Shown here piece by piece: positions 29,179 to 39,142 of a stretch of 64,000 nt of DNA. The DNA is from Alphaproteobacteria bacterium (GTDB lineage: Bacteria; Pseudomonadota; Alphaproteobacteria; Sphingomonadales; Kordiimonadaceae), in the NCBI GenBank assembly GCA_006226495.1, contig SBGU01000032.1:46043-110042 (forward strand). The letters run 5' to 3'. The first letter of the stretch is position 1. Each line of letters begins with the position of its first letter. The notes below the pieces were generated by a model. The model ran no database searches. It had not been told where the DNA came from and was given only the letters and a program-made list of their open reading frames with translations. The translations under genes and the position numbers were made by a program.

Positions 29179-29778
29179 CTATTTGTTGCTGGCTGCGCGG
29201 CGCGCGAGTTCGGTCAGGTTTATCTCGACCGTCGCGGCACCGATTGAACGACCGGACTGGTCGACCAGGGTCAGGTTCAGTTGCGCCCGCCAGGTATGGG
29301 TACCTTCATGTTCCTCCGGGTCGTCGATGAAGATGGCATCGGGGCCCACATCATAGGTTTTCTGGAATTTGGCCTCATCGCCCTGCCAGAAGTCGGATGT
29401 GATCGAGCTTTGGCCCACATTGAGCCCCTTCGCATCCATCACGAAGATTTCCGAAAACAGCCCGCCGGACGCCGCCTGCACCTGGGTCAGGTATGTCGAC
29501 AACGGGTTGTTGAGCGTGGAAGCAATAAGTGGCTGCACCTGCGCTTCGCGTTCCTTGCGCCACTGGGCATCAAGCGAATTGATTTCACTGCTGCCAATGC
29601 CGGCATAGCGCTCGTTCTGCGCGTCCACGGCAATATACATGACCGGAACATTGAGCCAGCGTTTGACCTCGTCGATGACCTTTGCATCGATCAGTGACTT
29701 GGATGGTGCTGCCGCGTGCGCCGCGATGCTTCCTGACAGGATGAACGCCGCACACAGCATATGAAGTAACCGGACCAT
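29179..29778 (-). CDS. Periplasmic PDC/Cache-like sensor-domain protein
   Basis: A 199-residue exported protein: signal peptide (about residues 1-23, ending IAAHA), then a single soluble domain resembling the PDC/Cache fold. Features of that fold are the long N-terminal helix, a strand-rich core with [20 protein letters not shown], and [16 protein letters not shown]. The end ([22 protein letters not shown]) resembles the last strands and helix that normally lead into TM2 of a receptor. It has no membrane anchor or signalling module. The start has GGAGGG 8 nt upstream. It is the first gene of a two-gene unit with the chemoreceptor. Confidence 0.72.
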   Translation of the reverse strand: MVRLLHMLCAAFILSGSIAAHAAAPSKSLIDAKVIDEVKRWLNVPVMYIAVDAQNERYAGIGSSEINSLDAQWRKEREAQVQPLIASTLNNPLSTYLTQVQAASGGLFSEIFVMDAKGLNVGQSSITSDFWQGDEAKFQKTYDVGPDAIFIDDPEEHEGTHTWRAQLNLTLVDQSGRSIGAATVEINLTELARRAASNK

Positions 29779-29901
29779 ACTCGTGCCCTCCAAATGATTG
29801 GTGACCTTTGGACACTCGACAACTGGACCCCCATTAACCATCCTATCACTAAAGGACCTTCCTTAAATATTGCTTAAGCATGAGGAAGCGCCGGAAATGA
29901 A

Positions 29902-29926
29902 AAAGGCCGGCACAAGGCCGGCCTTT
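29902..29926 (-). terminator. Terminator of the M13 peptidase gene
   Basis: A perfect 10-bp stem AAAGGCCGGC/GCCGGCCTTT with loop ACAAG is followed by a T-run on the minus strand. It lies 20 nt past the M13 peptidase stop codon. Confidence 0.85.
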
Positions 29927-29946
29927 CCCGTCAGTCTTTCAGGGGC

Positions 29947-32043
29947 TTACCAGATGGCAACCCGTTCCTCCGGTGCCAGGTAAAGCGCGTCGCCTTCCTG
30001 CACGCCAAAGGCCTGGTACCATTCCGGCACGTTGCGCACGACACCGTTCACACGGAATTCGCCCGGCGAATGCGGATCGGACTTGATGCGGGTCAGAAGC
30101 GCCTGTTCGCGCATCTTGCCCTTCCAGACCTGGGCATACCCCAGGAAGAAACGCTGCAGGCCGGTGAAGCCGTCGATGATCGGCGCATCCTTGCCATCAA
30201 GCGACAGGCGGTAGGCTGCCAGGGCGGCCGACACACCGCCAAGGTCACCGATGTTTTCACCCAGGGTCAGCCGGCCGTTCACGAAGTGGCCCGGCACGGC
30301 CTCGTATTTGTCATACTGGCCGGCAAGCGAGCCCGTGCGTTCCTGGAACGCCTTCAGGTCATCTGCGGTCCACCAGTCGCGCTGCACGCCGGTTGCATCG
30401 AACTTCGAACCCTGGTCGTCGAAACCATGGCCCATTTCGTGGCCGATTACGGCACCGATGGCACCATAGTTGACGGCGGCGTCCGCGTTCGGATCGAAGA
30501 AGGGCGGCTGCAGGATGGCGGCCGGGAACACGATCTCGTTGAACGGCGGGTTATAATAGGCGTTCACCGTTTGCGGGGTCATGAACCATTCGTCGCGGTC
30601 GGTTTTCCGGCCGATGCGTGCATTGTCGCGGTCCTCGAAGAATTTGCGCACACGGCGGGCGTTACCAAACAGGTCGCCGCGTTCGATATCGATGCCCGAC
30701 AGGTCCAGCCATTTGTCCGGATACCCGATTTTCGGACGGAAGGATGCCAGCTTCTCGTGGGCTTGCTTCTTGGTTTCTTCACCCATCCACTCGATCGCAT
30801 CGATACGCTGGCCATATGCCTTGCGCAGGTTTTCCACCAGCTCGACCATCTGGGCCTTGGCTTCCGGCGGGAAATAGCGCTGCACATACAACTGGCCCAG
30901 CGCTTCGCCGAGGCCGCTTTGCGCGCCAACGATGCTGACACCGCGTTTCCAGCGCGGACGCTGTTCTTCCTGGCCACCCAGCACCTTGCCATAGAAGGCA
31001 AAGTTGGCATCGTCGATCTCGTTCGACAGCAGATAGGCGTTCGAGGAGATCAGGTGATAGGTCAGATAGGTTTTCCAGGTTTCAAGATCGGTCGAATTGA
31101 CAATGTCGATCACCGGGCCGGTGGCCGACGGATAGCTGACATTCAGGTCTTCGATCTTCTGTTCGTACCCATGTGCCTTCAGGAAGGCATCCCAGTCGAA
31201 GCCCGGATAGTCGGCCTTCAACTGATCAAGCGTGGTCGGGTTGTAGGTCTTGTCGGCGTCGCGGCGTTCGGCGCGGGCCCACTGTTTTTCCGCCAGCCTG
31301 GTTTCAAGCGCCAGAACCGCATCGGCACCGGCCTTGGCCTTGGCTTCGTCACCATAGGCGAAGTTCAGCATCTGGGCGATGTGCGCCACATAGGCGTCGC
31401 GGATCTTCTGGAAGTCTTCGGTCTGGTCGAGATAATAATCCCGGTCCGGCAGGCCAAGGCCACCGGTGACGATATCCAGTTCATAGATATCGGGATTCTT
31501 GCGGTCGAAGTCCCAGCCAGCCTGGATGGGGCTGTTGCTGTTGTCATAGACGGCATTGCCGAAGGCGTCGATCAGGCCGGCCATGTCCGAGATGGCGTTG
31601 ATGCGGTCCAGGTCCGGCTGCAGCGGGCTGATGCCCAGCGCATTCACGGCATCGGTGTCCATCCAACTGGCATAATAGTCGCCAACTTTCTGTTCGGGCG
31701 TACCCTTGGCGGCTTCCTTGGCGGAAACATCCTCGATGATATCCTTCACGCGCTCTTCCGAGCGGTCGCGCAGGGCGTAGAAAGCGCCATAGCCGGTGCG
31801 GTCCGCCGGGATTTCATAGCTGTCCATCCAGCCGCCGCTGGTGTAGCGGAAAAAGTCGTCGCCGGGTTTCACGGCCTCGTTGCGGGCGCTGAGGTCGACA
31901 CCCCAGTCGCCAAGCTCGGCTTGCTGGGCTGCGGCAGCCTGTTCGGTGCCCTGTTTTTCTGCCTTGTTGTCTGTCGGCTCGCCACAGGCGGCGAGGAGAA
32001 GTGCCGATGTTGCCACCGACAGTTTCAGCCATGTCTTGATCAT
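29947..32043 (-). CDS. M13 family metallopeptidase lipoprotein
   Basis: A 698-residue neprilysin-like (M13) zinc endopeptidase. The N-terminus MIKTWLKLSVATSALLLAAC has a lipobox (LAAC), so the enzyme is probably lipid-anchored in the envelope. The zinc motif HEMGH lies near residue 537 within VIGHEMGHGFDDQG. The third ligand region LGENIGDLGGVSAAL follows, and the conserved NAYYNPPFNEIVFPAAILQPPFFD comes before HExxH. Family members degrade peptides of limited size outside the cytoplasm. It stands as a single gene with its own terminator. Confidence 0.93.
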   Translation of the reverse strand: MIKTWLKLSVATSALLLAACGEPTDNKAEKQGTEQAAAAQQAELGDWGVDLSARNEAVKPGDDFFRYTSGGWMDSYEIPADRTGYGAFYALRDRSEERVKDIIEDVSAKEAAKGTPEQKVGDYYASWMDTDAVNALGISPLQPDLDRINAISDMAGLIDAFGNAVYDNSNSPIQAGWDFDRKNPDIYELDIVTGGLGLPDRDYYLDQTEDFQKIRDAYVAHIAQMLNFAYGDEAKAKAGADAVLALETRLAEKQWARAERRDADKTYNPTTLDQLKADYPGFDWDAFLKAHGYEQKIEDLNVSYPSATGPVIDIVNSTDLETWKTYLTYHLISSNAYLLSNEIDDANFAFYGKVLGGQEEQRPRWKRGVSIVGAQSGLGEALGQLYVQRYFPPEAKAQMVELVENLRKAYGQRIDAIEWMGEETKKQAHEKLASFRPKIGYPDKWLDLSGIDIERGDLFGNARRVRKFFEDRDNARIGRKTDRDEWFMTPQTVNAYYNPPFNEIVFPAAILQPPFFDPNADAAVNYGAIGAVIGHEMGHGFDDQGSKFDATGVQRDWWTADDLKAFQERTGSLAGQYDKYEAVPGHFVNGRLTLGENIGDLGGVSAALAAYRLSLDGKDAPIIDGFTGLQRFFLGYAQVWKGKMREQALLTRIKSDPHSPGEFRVNGVVRNVPEWYQAFGVQEGDALYLAPEERVAIW

Positions 32044-32186
32044 TTTCCCCCTCCAGGGTCGGTTATTTTTCTTGCCTGCCCGCAGCGGGGTTTAGCGGGT
32101 ATAAACCTGCCTCCGGCCCCCGCGCCGGCAAGCGCCAACATAAGCAGCGTGTTGGCTTTTCCGTCAATAAACGAAAGTAATAAAAA
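32044..32186. other. Spacer upstream of the M13 peptidase gene
   Basis: A short noncoding stretch that must hold the M13 peptidase promoter on the minus strand. No strong motif stands out. Confidence 0.4.
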
Positions 32187-32210
32187 GGCCCGAAATTTTA
32201 CTTTCGGGCC
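32187..32210 (-). terminator. Terminator of the mscS gene
   Basis: GGCCCGAAA and TTTCGGGCC form a 9-bp stem around TTTTAC, followed on the minus strand by TTTTTATTA. It lies 62 nt beyond the MscS stop codon. The plus strand also reads into a T-rich stretch. Confidence 0.8.
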
Positions 32211-32272
32211 AGTTTTGGTTTCTTTTGTTACGAACGGTGCCCAATTGGCGACAGTCCGTGACCGGCGGCGCC

Positions 32273-33100
32273 TCAGTCTGCGGCGGTATAGATGGTCCGG
32301 CAGGGGAACGGGATCGTGATTCCCTTGGCGTCGAAGGCTTCCTTGACCGCGCGCAAAAGCTGCCAGCTCAGCGGCCAGAAATCGCCCGACGCGCACCAGA
32401 CGCGCACCATGATATCGACCGAGCTTTCACCGAGGCTGGTGACCGCGATCACCGGTTCCGGGTCGGTGTGGCAACGCTCGTCCGCCGCCAGCACACCCTT
32501 GATCACCTCCATCGCGGCGCCGATATCGTCGCCATAGCTGATGCCGAACACCAGTTGGATACGGCGGGTGTCGTGGAAATTGAAGTTGGCAACCGAATTG
32601 CCCCACACACTGTTGTTGGGGATGGAAATGCGCACATTGTCGCCGGTATCAAGCTGGGTCGTGAACAGGGACACGGCCTTCACCACGCCCGACTTGCCCG
32701 CAACCTCGACAAACTGGCCAACCTTGAAGGGCCGGAAGATCAACAGCATCACACCGGCCGCCAAGTTCGACAGGGTGCCCTGCAGCGCCAGGCCAATGGC
32801 CAGGCCAGCGGCACCCAGGACGGCGATCAGGCTTGTCGTCTCGACCCCGAACTGGTCCAGAAGCGCGATGCCGGTGACCACAACAACTGCATATTTCGCG
32901 AGGCTGGCCAGGAAATTGCCAACCGTATCGTCGATCTTTTCGGTTTTGGCAAAAAGGCCGGTCAGCCGGCGTTCGACAAAGCCTGCGAACCACAGGCCGA
33001 GGATCAGCACCACAAGGGCGCCCAGGATGGTCAGGCCCATGTCGGTCAGGTAGACCATGACGGTCTCCATCGACGGCGTGTTTTCGTTAAAATATTCCAT
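32273..33100 (-). CDS. Small-conductance mechanosensitive channel, MscS family
   Basis: A 275-residue MscS-type channel that would release solutes on hypo-osmotic shock. Three membrane segments lie at about residues 18-40, 60-80 and 85-115. The pore helix reads VLGAAGLAIGLALQGTLSNLAAGVMLL, the Gly/Ala-rich TM3 pattern of MscS. The beta domain follows (KVGQFVEVAGKSGVV, VRISIPNNSVWGNSVANFN), then the C-terminal alpha/beta part. The ATG at 33100 is supported by GGGGATC 6 nt upstream. Length is close to E. coli MscS (286 residues). Confidence 0.93.
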   Translation of the reverse strand: MEYFNENTPSMETVMVYLTDMGLTILGALVVLILGLWFAGFVERRLTGLFAKTEKIDDTVGNFLASLAKYAVVVVTGIALLDQFGVETTSLIAVLGAAGLAIGLALQGTLSNLAAGVMLLIFRPFKVGQFVEVAGKSGVVKAVSLFTTQLDTGDNVRISIPNNSVWGNSVANFNFHDTRRIQLVFGISYGDDIGAAMEVIKGVLAADERCHTDPEPVIAVTSLGESSVDIMVRVWCASGDFWPLSWQLLRAVKEAFDAKGITIPFPCRTIYTAAD

Positions 33101-33257
33101 AATTGATCCCCTATAGACAAAGGGCGGGCCCCAAGCGACCGCCAGCGCCAACCGTAGCAAAAACCACGGCCTGCGCCTATCCGCCATTTGCCACGGCTGT
33201 TTGATTTTTCCCGCCGGCACACTATCTGAATGCCTGTCACAATGGGGGAGAAACACC

Positions 33258-34349
33258 ATGGCAAAATCGATGGAACAGCAGGATTTCCTGGTCGGCAAGG
33301 CCGACCTGCGCAAGACCGAATACCGGCATGCGGCGCTGGACCCGGCCGCCCTGACACCGGGACAGGTGCTTTTCAGGGTCGATCATTTTGCCTTCACCGC
33401 CAACAACATAACCTACGCCGCCTTTGGCGAGGCTATGAAATACTGGCAGTTTTTCCCGGGGCCCGCAGGCTGGGGGCGTGTGCCCGTATGGGGCTTCGCG
33501 GACGTGGTGGCCAGCACCTTCCCGGGCGTCGCGGTTGGCGAACGTTTCTATGGCTATTATCCCATGTCCAGCCATTTGGTGGTGGAACCCGCGCGCCACA
33601 CGCCGCTTGGTTTCATGGACGGCGCCGCGCACCGGCGCGAGCTGAGCCCCATCTATAACCAGTATGTGCGCACGACGACCGACCCGTCCTACAGCCGCGC
33701 AGGCGAAGACCTGCAGATGATCTTCCGCCCCCTCTTTATGACCAGCTTCCTGATCGACGACTTCCTGGATGACAATGATTTTTATGGCGCACGCCGCCTG
33801 ATCCTTTCAAGTGCATCCAGCAAGACCGCCTTCGGTACCGCCTTCCTGGCCGCGAAGCGCAAGGGGATCGAGGTCGTGGGCCTTACCTCCCCCGGCAATG
33901 TCGGCTTCTGCGAGGGCCTTGGCTGTTACGACCGGGTTGTGACCTATGACGATATCAAAAGCCTCGACGCCGGCACAGCCAGCGTCTATGTCGACATGGC
34001 CGGCAGCGGCCCGGTGCGCCAGGCCGTGCACGGGCATTTCGACCATATGCTGAAATACAGTTGTTCGGTGGGCGCGTCCCACTGGGACGACATGGGCTCG
34101 AACCGCGACCTGAAGGGCCCGCGCCCGACCCTGTTTTTTGCGCCCGCCCAGGGCCAGAAACGTGTAGCCGACTGGGGCGCGGACGGCCTGCAGGCCCGCA
34201 CGGGCGCAGCCTGGAGCGACTTTATCGCCAAGGCCAAGGACTGGATCAGTATCGAACACCATCAGGGCGTGGACCAGATCGAACGTATCTACCGTGCCAC
34301 CCTTGAAGGCAAGGTTTCACCCGACACCGGCCATATCCTGAGCTTCTGA
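33258..34349 (+). CDS. DUF2855 family protein
   Basis: A 363-residue protein of the DUF2855 family. The middle (RRLILSSASSKTAFGTAFLAAKRKGIEVVGLTSPGNVGFCEGLGCYDRVVTYDD) looks like a Rossmann nucleotide-binding segment. With the N-terminal FRVDHFAFTANNITYAAFGE, this recalls medium-chain zinc-type alcohol dehydrogenase/quinone reductases. The standard glycine fingerprint is altered (SSASSKT). No catalytic function is established. The ATG at 33258 is preceded by GGGGGAG. It is a single gene, divergent from mscS. Confidence 0.8.
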   Translation: MAKSMEQQDFLVGKADLRKTEYRHAALDPAALTPGQVLFRVDHFAFTANNITYAAFGEAMKYWQFFPGPAGWGRVPVWGFADVVASTFPGVAVGERFYGYYPMSSHLVVEPARHTPLGFMDGAAHRRELSPIYNQYVRTTTDPSYSRAGEDLQMIFRPLFMTSFLIDDFLDDNDFYGARRLILSSASSKTAFGTAFLAAKRKGIEVVGLTSPGNVGFCEGLGCYDRVVTYDDIKSLDAGTASVYVDMAGSGPVRQAVHGHFDHMLKYSCSVGASHWDDMGSNRDLKGPRPTLFFAPAQGQKRVADWGADGLQARTGAAWSDFIAKAKDWISIEHHQGVDQIERIYRATLEGKVSPDTGHILSF

Positions 34350-34359
34350 CGCCTGAACG

Positions 34360-34385
34360 GGCCCTGCGCCGCTCAGTGCAGGGCC
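34360..34385. terminator. Hairpin at convergent ends of DUF2855 and TRIC genes
   Basis: GGCCCTGC pairs with GCAGGGCC across a 10-nt loop containing the TRIC-gene stop. There is no U-tract, so terminator function is uncertain. Confidence 0.35.
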
Positions 34386-34993
34386 TTGGGCAGGGTCCAG
34401 CCCCACAGGATACCGCCCGCGCGCACGACAAAAGCGGCGGTCATGGCGGTCCACAGCGTGGCAATACCGCCCACGCCAAAATATTGCATCACACAGAAGG
34501 CACCGGCGCCCACGAAGGCAGCGGTGGCATAAACCTCACCCTTTTTCATCACAAGCGGGATTTCGATGCACAGCACGTCCCTGAGCATGCCGCCGGCCAC
34601 ACCGGTGACCACGCCCATCATGACCGCGATCAGGTAACTGCCGGTCACGGAATAGGCTTTCTCGGCCCCCACCACGCAGAAAAGCGCAAGGCCCACGGCA
34701 TCGGCCCAGGTCAGGAACAGCATGCGCCAGCCCTTGCCGCTTTCAAGATAGCGGGCGAACAGGAAGGTGACCAACGCCCCCAGAAGCGCGATATGGATGG
34801 TGCGTGTGCCTTCGATCCAGAAGACCGGCTGGTCCAGGACCAGGTCGCGCAAGGTGCCACCGCCCACGGCGGGCATCAGCGACAGCACGATGATGCCGAA
34901 CATGTCCATGCCCTTGCGCACGGCCGCCATGGCGCCCGAGATGGCAAAGACAAAAATCCCGACATGATCAAAAATCAGCAGCAGGGTTTCCAT
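34373..34993 (-). CDS. Trimeric intracellular cation channel (TRIC/UPF0126) family protein
   Basis: A 206-residue, seven-segment membrane protein made of two similar halves. Each half holds a family signature: AVGGGTLRDLVLDQPVFW (about residues 41-58) and VAGGMLRDVLCIEIPLVM (about 126-143), both with the conserved GGxLRD. Bacterial members (YicG, YadS) form trimeric cation-conducting pores in structural work; their physiological substrate is debated. It begins 42 nt after cobQ on the same strand, so it may belong to the B12 operon. In E. coli, yadS directly follows btuF, a similar association. Confidence 0.87.
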   Translation of the reverse strand: METLLLIFDHVGIFVFAISGAMAAVRKGMDMFGIIVLSLMPAVGGGTLRDLVLDQPVFWIEGTRTIHIALLGALVTFLFARYLESGKGWRMLFLTWADAVGLALFCVVGAEKAYSVTGSYLIAVMMGVVTGVAGGMLRDVLCIEIPLVMKKGEVYATAAFVGAGAFCVMQYFGVGGIATLWTAMTAAFVVRAGGILWGWTLPKALH

Positions 34994-35035
34994 GGCCCGG
35001 CATCCTTCCCGTAAAACGCCCTGAAGGCGCAGCAG

Positions 35036-36496
35036 TTATCTGGATGCCTGATAAAGCCCGTCGAGATCAAGATGCATTTCAAGGGCATCGGCCAGCGCAT
35101 CGAGGGCGGTGTCGACCCGGCCCTCGAAATCGGCATCCTGCCAGACACCGCCTGCCAGGTTTTCCAGGAAGGCGGCCCGGAAGGCACCAAGGCCAAAAAG
35201 CCCATGCACATAGGTGCCCCAGACCCGGCCGTTCGGCGATATGGCGCCGAGTCTTTGTTCCGGACCCGAAATGAATGGCTTTTCCGTGCCCGGCCCGGTG
35301 GTCTCGCCAGTGTGGATTTCATAGCCCTCTACCGGCGTACCGAACAGCGGACATTGGCCCACGACTTCCCGCACCGCCTTTTCCGGTTTCAGCACAGTTT
35401 CCACGTCCAGAAGCCCGAGCCCGGGTTCCAGCGTGGCCGGTCCTTCGGTGCCGTCCGGGTCCACAACCATGGTGCCCAGCATCTGGTAACCGCCACAGAT
35501 ACCCAGCACGGCACCGCCCGCGCGGGCATGGGCCAGGATGTCATGGTGCCAGCCTTCGGCTTTCATGAACCTGAGGTCGGCGATGGTCGCCTTGCTACCG
35601 GGCAGGATAATCAGGTCGGCATCTTTGGGCAGCGGCGTTCCCGGCGGGCAGATAACGAGATCAATGCCGGCCTCGGCCCTGAGGGGGTCCAGGTCGTCGA
35701 AATTCGCAATGCGCGGCAACAGCGGCACGGCGACCCTGAGCTTGCCGTCGGTGGCCGGGGCCGGGCGTTCCAGCACCACCGCATCCTCGGCCGGCAGGTC
35801 GCGAATGCTGCGCAGGAACGGCACCACGCCGAACGAGGGCCAGCCCGTGGTTTCGGCAATGGTCTGCAGCCCGCCATCGAACAGGGACAGGTCGCCCCGG
35901 AACTGGTTGATGATGAAACCCTTGATCAGCGCCCGTTCTTCTGCCGGTAACAGCGCATGGGTGCCGACGACGGATGCGATCACCCCGCCCCGGTTGATAT
36001 CGCCGATCAGCACCACGGGGGTCCGGGTCGGCAGGGCAAAACCCATGTTGGCAATGTCTGTTGCGCGCAGGTTCACTTCGGCGGGGCTGCCGGCACCTTC
36101 GACCAGCACCAGGTCGGCCTCGGCTTTCATGCGACCGAAACTTTCCATCACTGCGCCCATCAGTTCGGCCTTGCGCGCCTGGTAGACACCGGCTTCGGCG
36201 CGGCCCCACACACGGCCCTGCACCACCACCTGCGCGCCCGTGTCGCTTTCGGGTTTCAACAGCACCGGGTTCATATGCACGGACGGCGCCACGCGGGCGG
36301 CCACGGCCTGCAGCCACTGGGCCCTGCCGATTTCACCACCATCATGCGCCACGGCGGCATTGTTGGACATATTCTGCGCCTTGAAGGGCCTGACGGTCAG
36401 ACCCCTGCGGGTGAAGGCGCGGCACAGGCCCGCCGTCAGCACCGATTTGCCGACATCCGAGCCCGTGCCCTGCAGCATGAGTGCGCGCGCGGTCAT
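35036..36496 (-). CDS. cobQ: Cobyric acid synthase
   Basis: A 486-residue CobQ/CbiP glutamine amidotransferase, which amidates side chains b, d, e and g of adenosylcobyrinic acid diamide. The N-terminal dethiobiotin-synthetase-like ATPase domain begins [23 protein letters not shown] and contains [14 protein letters not shown]. The glutaminase domain has the Cys nucleophile in [13 protein letters not shown] (about residue 331) and a late His in TYVHGLFG. Its start overlaps the btuD stop by 4 nt. It is the only biosynthetic cob gene here, downstream of the uptake genes and of the B12 riboswitch. Confidence 0.95.
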   Translation of the reverse strand: MTARALMLQGTGSDVGKSVLTAGLCRAFTRRGLTVRPFKAQNMSNNAAVAHDGGEIGRAQWLQAVAARVAPSVHMNPVLLKPESDTGAQVVVQGRVWGRAEAGVYQARKAELMGAVMESFGRMKAEADLVLVEGAGSPAEVNLRATDIANMGFALPTRTPVVLIGDINRGGVIASVVGTHALLPAEERALIKGFIINQFRGDLSLFDGGLQTIAETTGWPSFGVVPFLRSIRDLPAEDAVVLERPAPATDGKLRVAVPLLPRIANFDDLDPLRAEAGIDLVICPPGTPLPKDADLIILPGSKATIADLRFMKAEGWHHDILAHARAGGAVLGICGGYQMLGTMVVDPDGTEGPATLEPGLGLLDVETVLKPEKAVREVVGQCPLFGTPVEGYEIHTGETTGPGTEKPFISGPEQRLGAISPNGRVWGTYVHGLFGLGAFRAAFLENLAGGVWQDADFEGRVDTALDALADALEMHLDLDGLYQASR

Positions 36497-37275
36497 TGTG
36501 ACCCGTTCGCCCTGTGTGGCGCCAGGAACTGGTCGGCGCCATCCGTCCAGCGCGACACCTTCACCTTGAAGGCCGCTTCCAGGTTGGCATCGGTCAGCAC
36601 CTCTTCAGGCGTGCCGGTGGCCAGCGCCCTGCCCGCGTGCATCAGCACCAGCCGGTCGCAGAACCTGAGCGCGAAACTGAGATCGTGCAGCACGATCAGC
36701 ACGCCGGTACCCCGCGCGGCTTCGGCGCGCATGATGTCCATCACCTGCAACTGGTGATAGGGGTCCAGCGATGCCGTCGGCTCATCCGCCAGCATATAGG
36801 GCGCGCCCACGGCCATGGTACGCGCGAGCAAGACGCGCGAGCGTTCGCCGCCCGACAGGGTGGTTGCCAGCCGGTCCCTGAGCTGCCAACTGTCGGTCGC
36901 GCGCATGGCGGCTTCGATGATGCGGGCATCGTCCGCGCCCGGTTCCTGCCACGGCTGCAGGTGCGGGATGCGGCCCAGGCCGACCAGACGCTCTGCCGTC
37001 AGGGGCCAGTGTACCGGCGCACCCTGCGGCACATAGGACAGAAGCTGCGCCCGTTCGCGCGCCTGCAGGTCATGCACATGCACCCGGTCGATCATGATGT
37101 CGCCCCCGGTGGGCCGAACAAGGTCCAGGACGGCGCGGATGGCGGTGCTTTTGCCGGCACCGTTGGGGCCTATCAGCCCCACCACTTCACCCGGCGCCAC
37201 CCGGAAAGACACATCGTCCAGTATCGGCACGCCGCCAAGGCTGACGGAAAGGTTCCTGACCGAAAGGCCGCTCAT
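36493..37275 (-). CDS. btuD: Cobalamin ABC transporter ATP-binding protein
   Basis: A 260-residue ABC ATPase of the iron/B12 type. Walker A is GPNGAGKST (about residues 36-44), the Q-loop follows in [10 protein letters not shown], the signature is [16 protein letters not shown] (about 140-155), Walker B is [12 protein letters not shown], and the switch His lies in IVLHDLSFA. It powers B12 import with BtuC and BtuF. Overlaps of 4 nt with both btuC and cobQ imply coupled translation. A haem or siderophore substrate is possible for the family, but the riboswitch and cobQ favour cobalamin. Confidence 0.92.
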   Translation of the reverse strand: MSGLSVRNLSVSLGGVPILDDVSFRVAPGEVVGLIGPNGAGKSTAIRAVLDLVRPTGGDIMIDRVHVHDLQARERAQLLSYVPQGAPVHWPLTAERLVGLGRIPHLQPWQEPGADDARIIEAAMRATDSWQLRDRLATTLSGGERSRVLLARTMAVGAPYMLADEPTASLDPYHQLQVMDIMRAEAARGTGVLIVLHDLSFALRFCDRLVLMHAGRALATGTPEEVLTDANLEAAFKVKVSRWTDGADQFLAPHRANGSQ

Positions 37276-38279
37276 CGCATGCTCTCCCGCGTCTTGAAAA
37301 TGATATAGATGAACACCGGCGCGCCGATAACCGCCATCACCACTCCCAGCCGCAACTGGCCATGGCCGACCGGCAGGCGGGTCAGGATATCCGCGAAGGT
37401 CAGCAATATGGCGCCGATGAGCGCACTGGGCAGCAGGATACGCCGGGGTTCGTACCCGATCAGTGCCCGCACAAAATGCGGCACCACAAGGCCGACAAAA
37501 CCGACCGCACCACAGACCGACACGGCCGCCCCCACCGACAGCGCGGTGCCGATGACAATGCGCCAGCGCAGGCGCCCAAGATCGACGCCCAGCGAATGCG
37601 CGGCTTCTTCCCCGAGGCTGAGGGCATTAAGCCCCTGCCCAACCCCCAGCATGATCAGCCAGCCAAGCATGATGAAAGGCGTTGCCAGCATCAGGTCGGT
37701 AAAGGTGCGGTTTTCAAGGCTGCCCAGCATCCACAGAATCATGTCCTGCAGGGAAATCGGGTTCGGAGTGAAATTCATCACCAGCGCAATGCCCGCGGTC
37801 GCAAGGCTGGAGATGCCGATACCGGCCAGGATGAGGGACAGCACACTGGCGTCGCGCGCCGCAAGCGCCATCAACAGGAAGGTGGCCAACAGCGCACCCG
37901 ACATGGCCATCACCGGCACCGCAAGCGGGCTGATGGCCGACAGGCCGAGATAGATGGCGATCACGGCCCCCAGGCTGGCGGTACTGGTCACCCCCACCAC
38001 ACCAGGGTCCGCGAGCGGGTTCCGGAGCAGGCCCTGCAGGGCCGCGCCTGAATAACCAAGCGACGCGCCGACCAGAAGCCCGAGCAGAATGCGCGGCAGA
38101 CGAAGCTCCCGAACGATGATGTTGGTGCCTTCGTCGGCGCCGCCAAACAGCCCGGACAGCACGTCAGCTGGCGCCAGCGACACCTGGCCGAACATGGCCG
38201 ACGCCACGACCATCAGCACAATGACCAGCATCAGCACGCTGTTCAGGGACCAGGGGTGGCGGTGCAGATAGGCAATCAT
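37272..38279 (-). CDS. btuC: Cobalamin ABC transporter permease (FecCD family)
   Basis: A 335-residue inner-membrane permease with about ten transmembrane helices. The FecCD-family blocks RILLGLLVGASLGYSGAALQGLLRNPLADPGVVGV (about residues 59-93) and VSVCGAVGFVGLVVPHFVRALIG (about 257-279) are present; the latter is the coupling region that contacts the ATPase. Its ends overlap btuF and btuD by 4 nt each. Confidence 0.92.
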   Translation of the reverse strand: MIAYLHRHPWSLNSVLMLVIVLMVVASAMFGQVSLAPADVLSGLFGGADEGTNIIVRELRLPRILLGLLVGASLGYSGAALQGLLRNPLADPGVVGVTSTASLGAVIAIYLGLSAISPLAVPVMAMSGALLATFLLMALAARDASVLSLILAGIGISSLATAGIALVMNFTPNPISLQDMILWMLGSLENRTFTDLMLATPFIMLGWLIMLGVGQGLNALSLGEEAAHSLGVDLGRLRWRIVIGTALSVGAAVSVCGAVGFVGLVVPHFVRALIGYEPRRILLPSALIGAILLTFADILTRLPVGHGQLRLGVVMAVIGAPVFIYIIFKTRESMR

Positions 38280-39142
38280 CGCGCGGCCTCCGTGTCCGGC
38301 AACAGGCCGGCTTTTTGGGCTTCAGCCCGGATATATTCGGCGGCATCCACGAAGAAGGCGCCACCACAGGAAAGATAGCGGCTTGGCACCATGATCACGG
38401 GCCTGCCGTGCAGCAGGCGTTTGTAGACATCGTGCCGGCCGCTGGCCCAGCTTGAAATATGCACAGCGCCTTCGTTGAAATAGCTGCCGATCACCAGATC
38501 AGGCGGGCTGAGCACCATTTTTTCCAAGGGCAGCGGCGCCCAGCCATGCAGGTCGATGTCCGCCGCGATGGTGCCAAGGCCGGCCAGGTGGATCACATCA
38601 TCCACATAGGTGCCCACACCTGCCGTGAAGCCGCTGGGGGTCATGTACACGGCCTTCAGGCCGGTGCCGGGCTGCGCCTTCAGGGCCGCAAGCCGGGCCC
38701 GGTAATCTGCCGCAAGCGCCCGGCCACGGTCGGCATGGCCAAGCGCGGCGCCCGCCGTTTCAAGATTGTTGAAATTGTCTTCCAGCGTCAGGGTCCAGGG
38801 TGGCTGGAAGGTTTGTGTACCCGCCCGGGCCGCCAACGCATCACCCGCCGGAGTGCCGCGCCAGGTGTGCACCTGCAGGGCCGGTGCACCCGCCAGCACA
38901 TCCTCGAGGCTGCCATGGCTTTTGGGCAGACCAAGCGCCCGTTCGGCATAGAAGGATTCGGGGCCGGTGGCCCCGTCCGACAGCGCCATGATCTGGTTTC
39001 TGTCTGCCAGCGCCAGCACAAACTGGTCGGCACAGAAATCCAGCGACATGACAGTTTCGGGCGCCGCGTCCGCGCGCGCCGCCGCCGCGCACAACAGGGC
39101 GGCGGTTGGCAATATGCGGAAAAGGCGCCCGAGGGTTTTCAT
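38276..39142 (-). CDS. btuF: Cobalamin ABC transporter substrate-binding protein
   Basis: A 288-residue periplasmic helical-backbone binding protein of the BtuF/FhuD class. A signal peptide covers about residues 1-26 (LCAAAARADA). The mature protein begins ETVMSLDFCADQFVLALADR, typical of the class, with a central helix and a C-terminal lobe (PPDLVIGSYFN). It hands B12 from the BtuB/TonB step to BtuCD. Its start overlaps the btuB stop by one base (TGATG). Confidence 0.87.
   Translation of the reverse strand: MKTLGRLFRILPTAALLCAAAARADAAPETVMSLDFCADQFVLALADRNQIMALSDGATGPESFYAERALGLPKSHGSLEDVLAGAPALQVHTWRGTPAGDALAARAGTQTFQPPWTLTLEDNFNNLETAGAALGHADRGRALAADYRARLAALKAQPGTGLKAVYMTPSGFTAGVGTYVDDVIHLAGLGTIAADIDLHGWAPLPLEKMVLSPPDLVIGSYFNEGAVHISSWASGRHDVYKRLLHGRPVIMVPSRYLSCGGAFFVDAAEYIRAEAQKAGLLPDTEAAR

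Noticed and set aside
30070..32319. A 749-codon plus-strand frame opposite the M13 peptidase gene
   Set aside because: The minus strand encodes an intact metallopeptidase with HExxH and lipobox. The plus frame shows no recognisable motif and low-complexity composition.
33201..33257. An upstream extension of the DUF2855 protein from 33201
   Set aside because: The added residues look like untranslated leader, and the ATG at 33258 has a strong GGGGGAG ribosome-binding site.
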